Positions 62,727 to 64,000 of a stretch of 64,000 nt of DNA are shown one piece after another. Origin of the DNA: Planctomycetes bacterium B3_Pla (GTDB taxonomy: Bacteria > Planctomycetota > Phycisphaerae > Sedimentisphaerales > Anaerobacaceae); the NCBI GenBank assembly GCA_005223045.1, contig NJBM01000011.1:62001-126000 (forward strand). Direction: 5' to 3'. The notes beneath the pieces were generated by a model that was not told the origin of the DNA, searched no databases, and was given only the letters and a program-made list of their open reading frames with translations. How positions within the stretch are numbered: position 1 is the stretch's first letter; each line of letters starts with the position of its first letter. Made by a program: the position numbers and the translations under genes.

Positions 62727-64000
62727 CTACTGAATCAGCCGAATATCGTCAAAGTACATCGTGCCCACGTCGCCGGCCGCAGGGGCGTTCCGCGTGCCGA
62801 TTCCAATGGTAATTGAACCGACATTGGTAAGGTCCACGCCTGCGAACGCTGTCAGGTCGATTACCCACTCGCTCCATCCGGTTATCTGCGTTGCCGCAGG
62901 ATCGTCGTGATAGACCACCGCATCGCCGAGAGCGACAAACATCCGATCGGCTGAGTTGCCCGAATCGCCGCGGAACCACAACGACAGCTTCGTAACGCCT
63001 TCTTCGGTCCAGTCTTTCGGATAGACCAGCGTCAGCGTGGCCTCGGAGGTCTTGTTGGCGTTGTCGTAGCGACATATCATGGACTGGCCGCCGCCGTGAA
63101 CAATAGTCGTCTCGGCATAAGGCGGCAGGTCGTTGCCGACGAGGGCCCCGTTTGTCGTGGTTCCAAAGCCGTCAATCCACTTGTCGAAGATCCTGTTGAC
63201 GCCGGGCTCACCGGCAGGAGGATCGATATCGTCGTAGGTCTCGAAGTCATCCACAACGAGGAAATCGCCCGTATTGAAGGTCCAGACTTTGCCTGCCCAC
63301 GGACTGTCGGGATTGACGTCGTTGACCTCATCCACACGCCAGTAGTAAGTGGCATCGAAGTCGAGCTTGCCGGGATCCAGGCTTTCCTCGCCGCGTGCCT
63401 TATTGCCCTTGAACTCGGGCGAAGCCTTGGTGGCATTCGCCACGGCATCTGCATCGGTGCCGAAATACGCGTCATGTGAAGCGGCGAGGTCTCCCGCCTT
63501 CCAGGTAAGGCTGGAAACGAGATTGACTCCGACGGTCCCGTCAGCCGGCGCCGGCCTACGGGCCAGGAGTGGTAGCTGCAGAGGACCGGCGGGAATGATC
63601 TGCTCGGCCATCGTCGGCGTCGACCAGCTCAACTGCTGCTGGGCGTCACGGTCGAAGTCCGCGAACTCCAGGCGCAGCGAATGGATGCCGCTCTCCAGGT
63701 GTACCGGCAGCGAGGCATACTTGGTGGCGACCCAGGACACCCACATGTCAATGACCAGTTCGCCGTCGATCCACAGCCGGGTGCCGCCCTCGCTATTGAC
63801 ACTGAACGTAAACGTGTCGGAGATGGCAATTTCGAGGTCCGCCGTCCACCGCGCTGACCAGCCATTGTCCGGCAGCGACGCACCGGGGCCACCACTGCCC
63901 CAACTGAAGTCGACTTGCGGGTCGATGCGCGTCAGGACGGGCGTTCCGCTCACGTTTGTGTTGTTGAAATACTCGCCCTTGATGCCGCCCCCGCCGCCGG
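62727..64000 (-). CDS. PA14 surface protein with shared C-terminal module, 5' end outside window
   Basis: The frame stays open to the right edge, so the N-terminus is missing. The visible ~424 residues begin GGGGGIKGEYFNNTNVSGTP, the start of a PA14 domain (to about residue 150; FTFSVNSEGGTRLWIDGELV). A fibronectin-III-like repeat (about 155-255; YFGTDADAVANATKASPEF, YYWRVDEVND) and the C-terminal module (about 260-424; FLVVDDFETYDDIDPPAGE ... GTMYFDDIRLIQ) follow. The latter is the third copy of the module in the window. Role as for the two neighbours: probable surface glycan-binding protein. Confidence 0.85.
   Translation of the reverse strand, partial: GGGGGIKGEYFNNTNVSGTPVLTRIDPQVDFSWGSGGPGASLPDNGWSARWTADLEIAISDTFTFSVNSEGGTRLWIDGELVIDMWVSWVATKYASLPVHLESGIHSLRLEFADFDRDAQQQLSWSTPTMAEQIIPAGPLQLPLLARRPAPADGTVGVNLVSSLTWKAGDLAASHDAYFGTDADAVANATKASPEFKGNKARGEESLDPGKLDFDATYYWRVDEVNDVNPDSPWAGKVWTFNTGDFLVVDDFETYDDIDPPAGEPGVNRIFDKWIDGFGTTTNGALVGNDLPPYAETTIVHGGGQSMICRYDNANKTSEATLTLVYPKDWTEEGVTKLSLWFRGDSGNSADRMFVALGDAVVYHDDPAATQITGWSEWVIDLTAFAGVDLTNVGSITIGIGTRNAPAAGDVGTMYFDDIRLIQ

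Overview
The window looks like chromosomal DNA of an uncultured Planctomycetota bacterium, most likely class Phycisphaerae (Sedimentisphaerales-like). This is inferred from protein families, not from a marker gene: many Tat-exported Gfo/Idh/MocA oxidoreductases, DUF1080 and DUF6807 (PmoA-like) proteins, ThuA and HEAT proteins, a ThiD2-ThiE fusion, and large LamG/PA14 surface proteins with a shared C-terminal module. I see no rRNA, tRNA, CRISPR array, transposase or phage gene.

Layout. Positions 1-27723 hold 18 consecutive minus-strand genes. In transcription order these start with a sugar-catabolism island (27723 down to 8496): two DUF6807/PmoA-like proteins (one fused to DUF1080), a sugar isomerase/epimerase, a Gfo/Idh/MocA oxidoreductase, a ThuA-HEAT fusion, a HEAT protein, a DUF1080 lipoprotein, four tandem Gfo/Idh/MocA paralogues, an epimerase-DUF1080-DUF1080 fusion and one more oxidoreductase. 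Next come a seven-haem cytochrome c and a cytochrome b, a cytosolic oxidoreductase with a broken catalytic motif, an NCS1 permease, a discoidin-type lipoprotein and an Agl23-like membrane protein cut by the window edge.

Positions 27955-38341 are plus strand: a glycosidase-like TIM-barrel protein, an S9 prolyl-peptidase-like protein, S-adenosylhomocysteinase, a membrane protein, a GGDEF protein, a small HEAT protein and another exported oxidoreductase. Positions 38867-45742 are minus strand: two exported glycosidase-like proteins, ThiD2-ThiE and a membrane sulfatase-like enzyme. A 1561-residue acyl-CoA dehydratase activase fills 46273-50958. After it come a frameshifted HAF-repeat protein, an acyl-CoA thioesterase, a Tat lipoprotein epimerase, a ParA ATPase fused to a glycogen-binding domain, a secreted protein of unknown family, and three LamG/PA14 surface proteins, the last cut by the right edge.

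The working hypothesis for the main island is an extracytoplasmic 3-keto-sugar route. Gfo/Idh/MocA enzymes would oxidise the C3 hydroxyl of glycosides, epimerase-type eliminases and DUF1080 hydrolases would cleave the 3-keto glycoside, and ThuA-type proteins would process products. The adjacent cytochrome c/b pair could take the electrons. The family assignments are firm; the pathway and the electron link are inference.

Non-coding structure includes four sigma70-like promoters, several intrinsic terminators, a dispersed palindrome family bounded by GTAGG/CCTAC, AT-rich degenerate repeat spacers, and a GGGGCCTG hairpin repeated behind the LamG genes.
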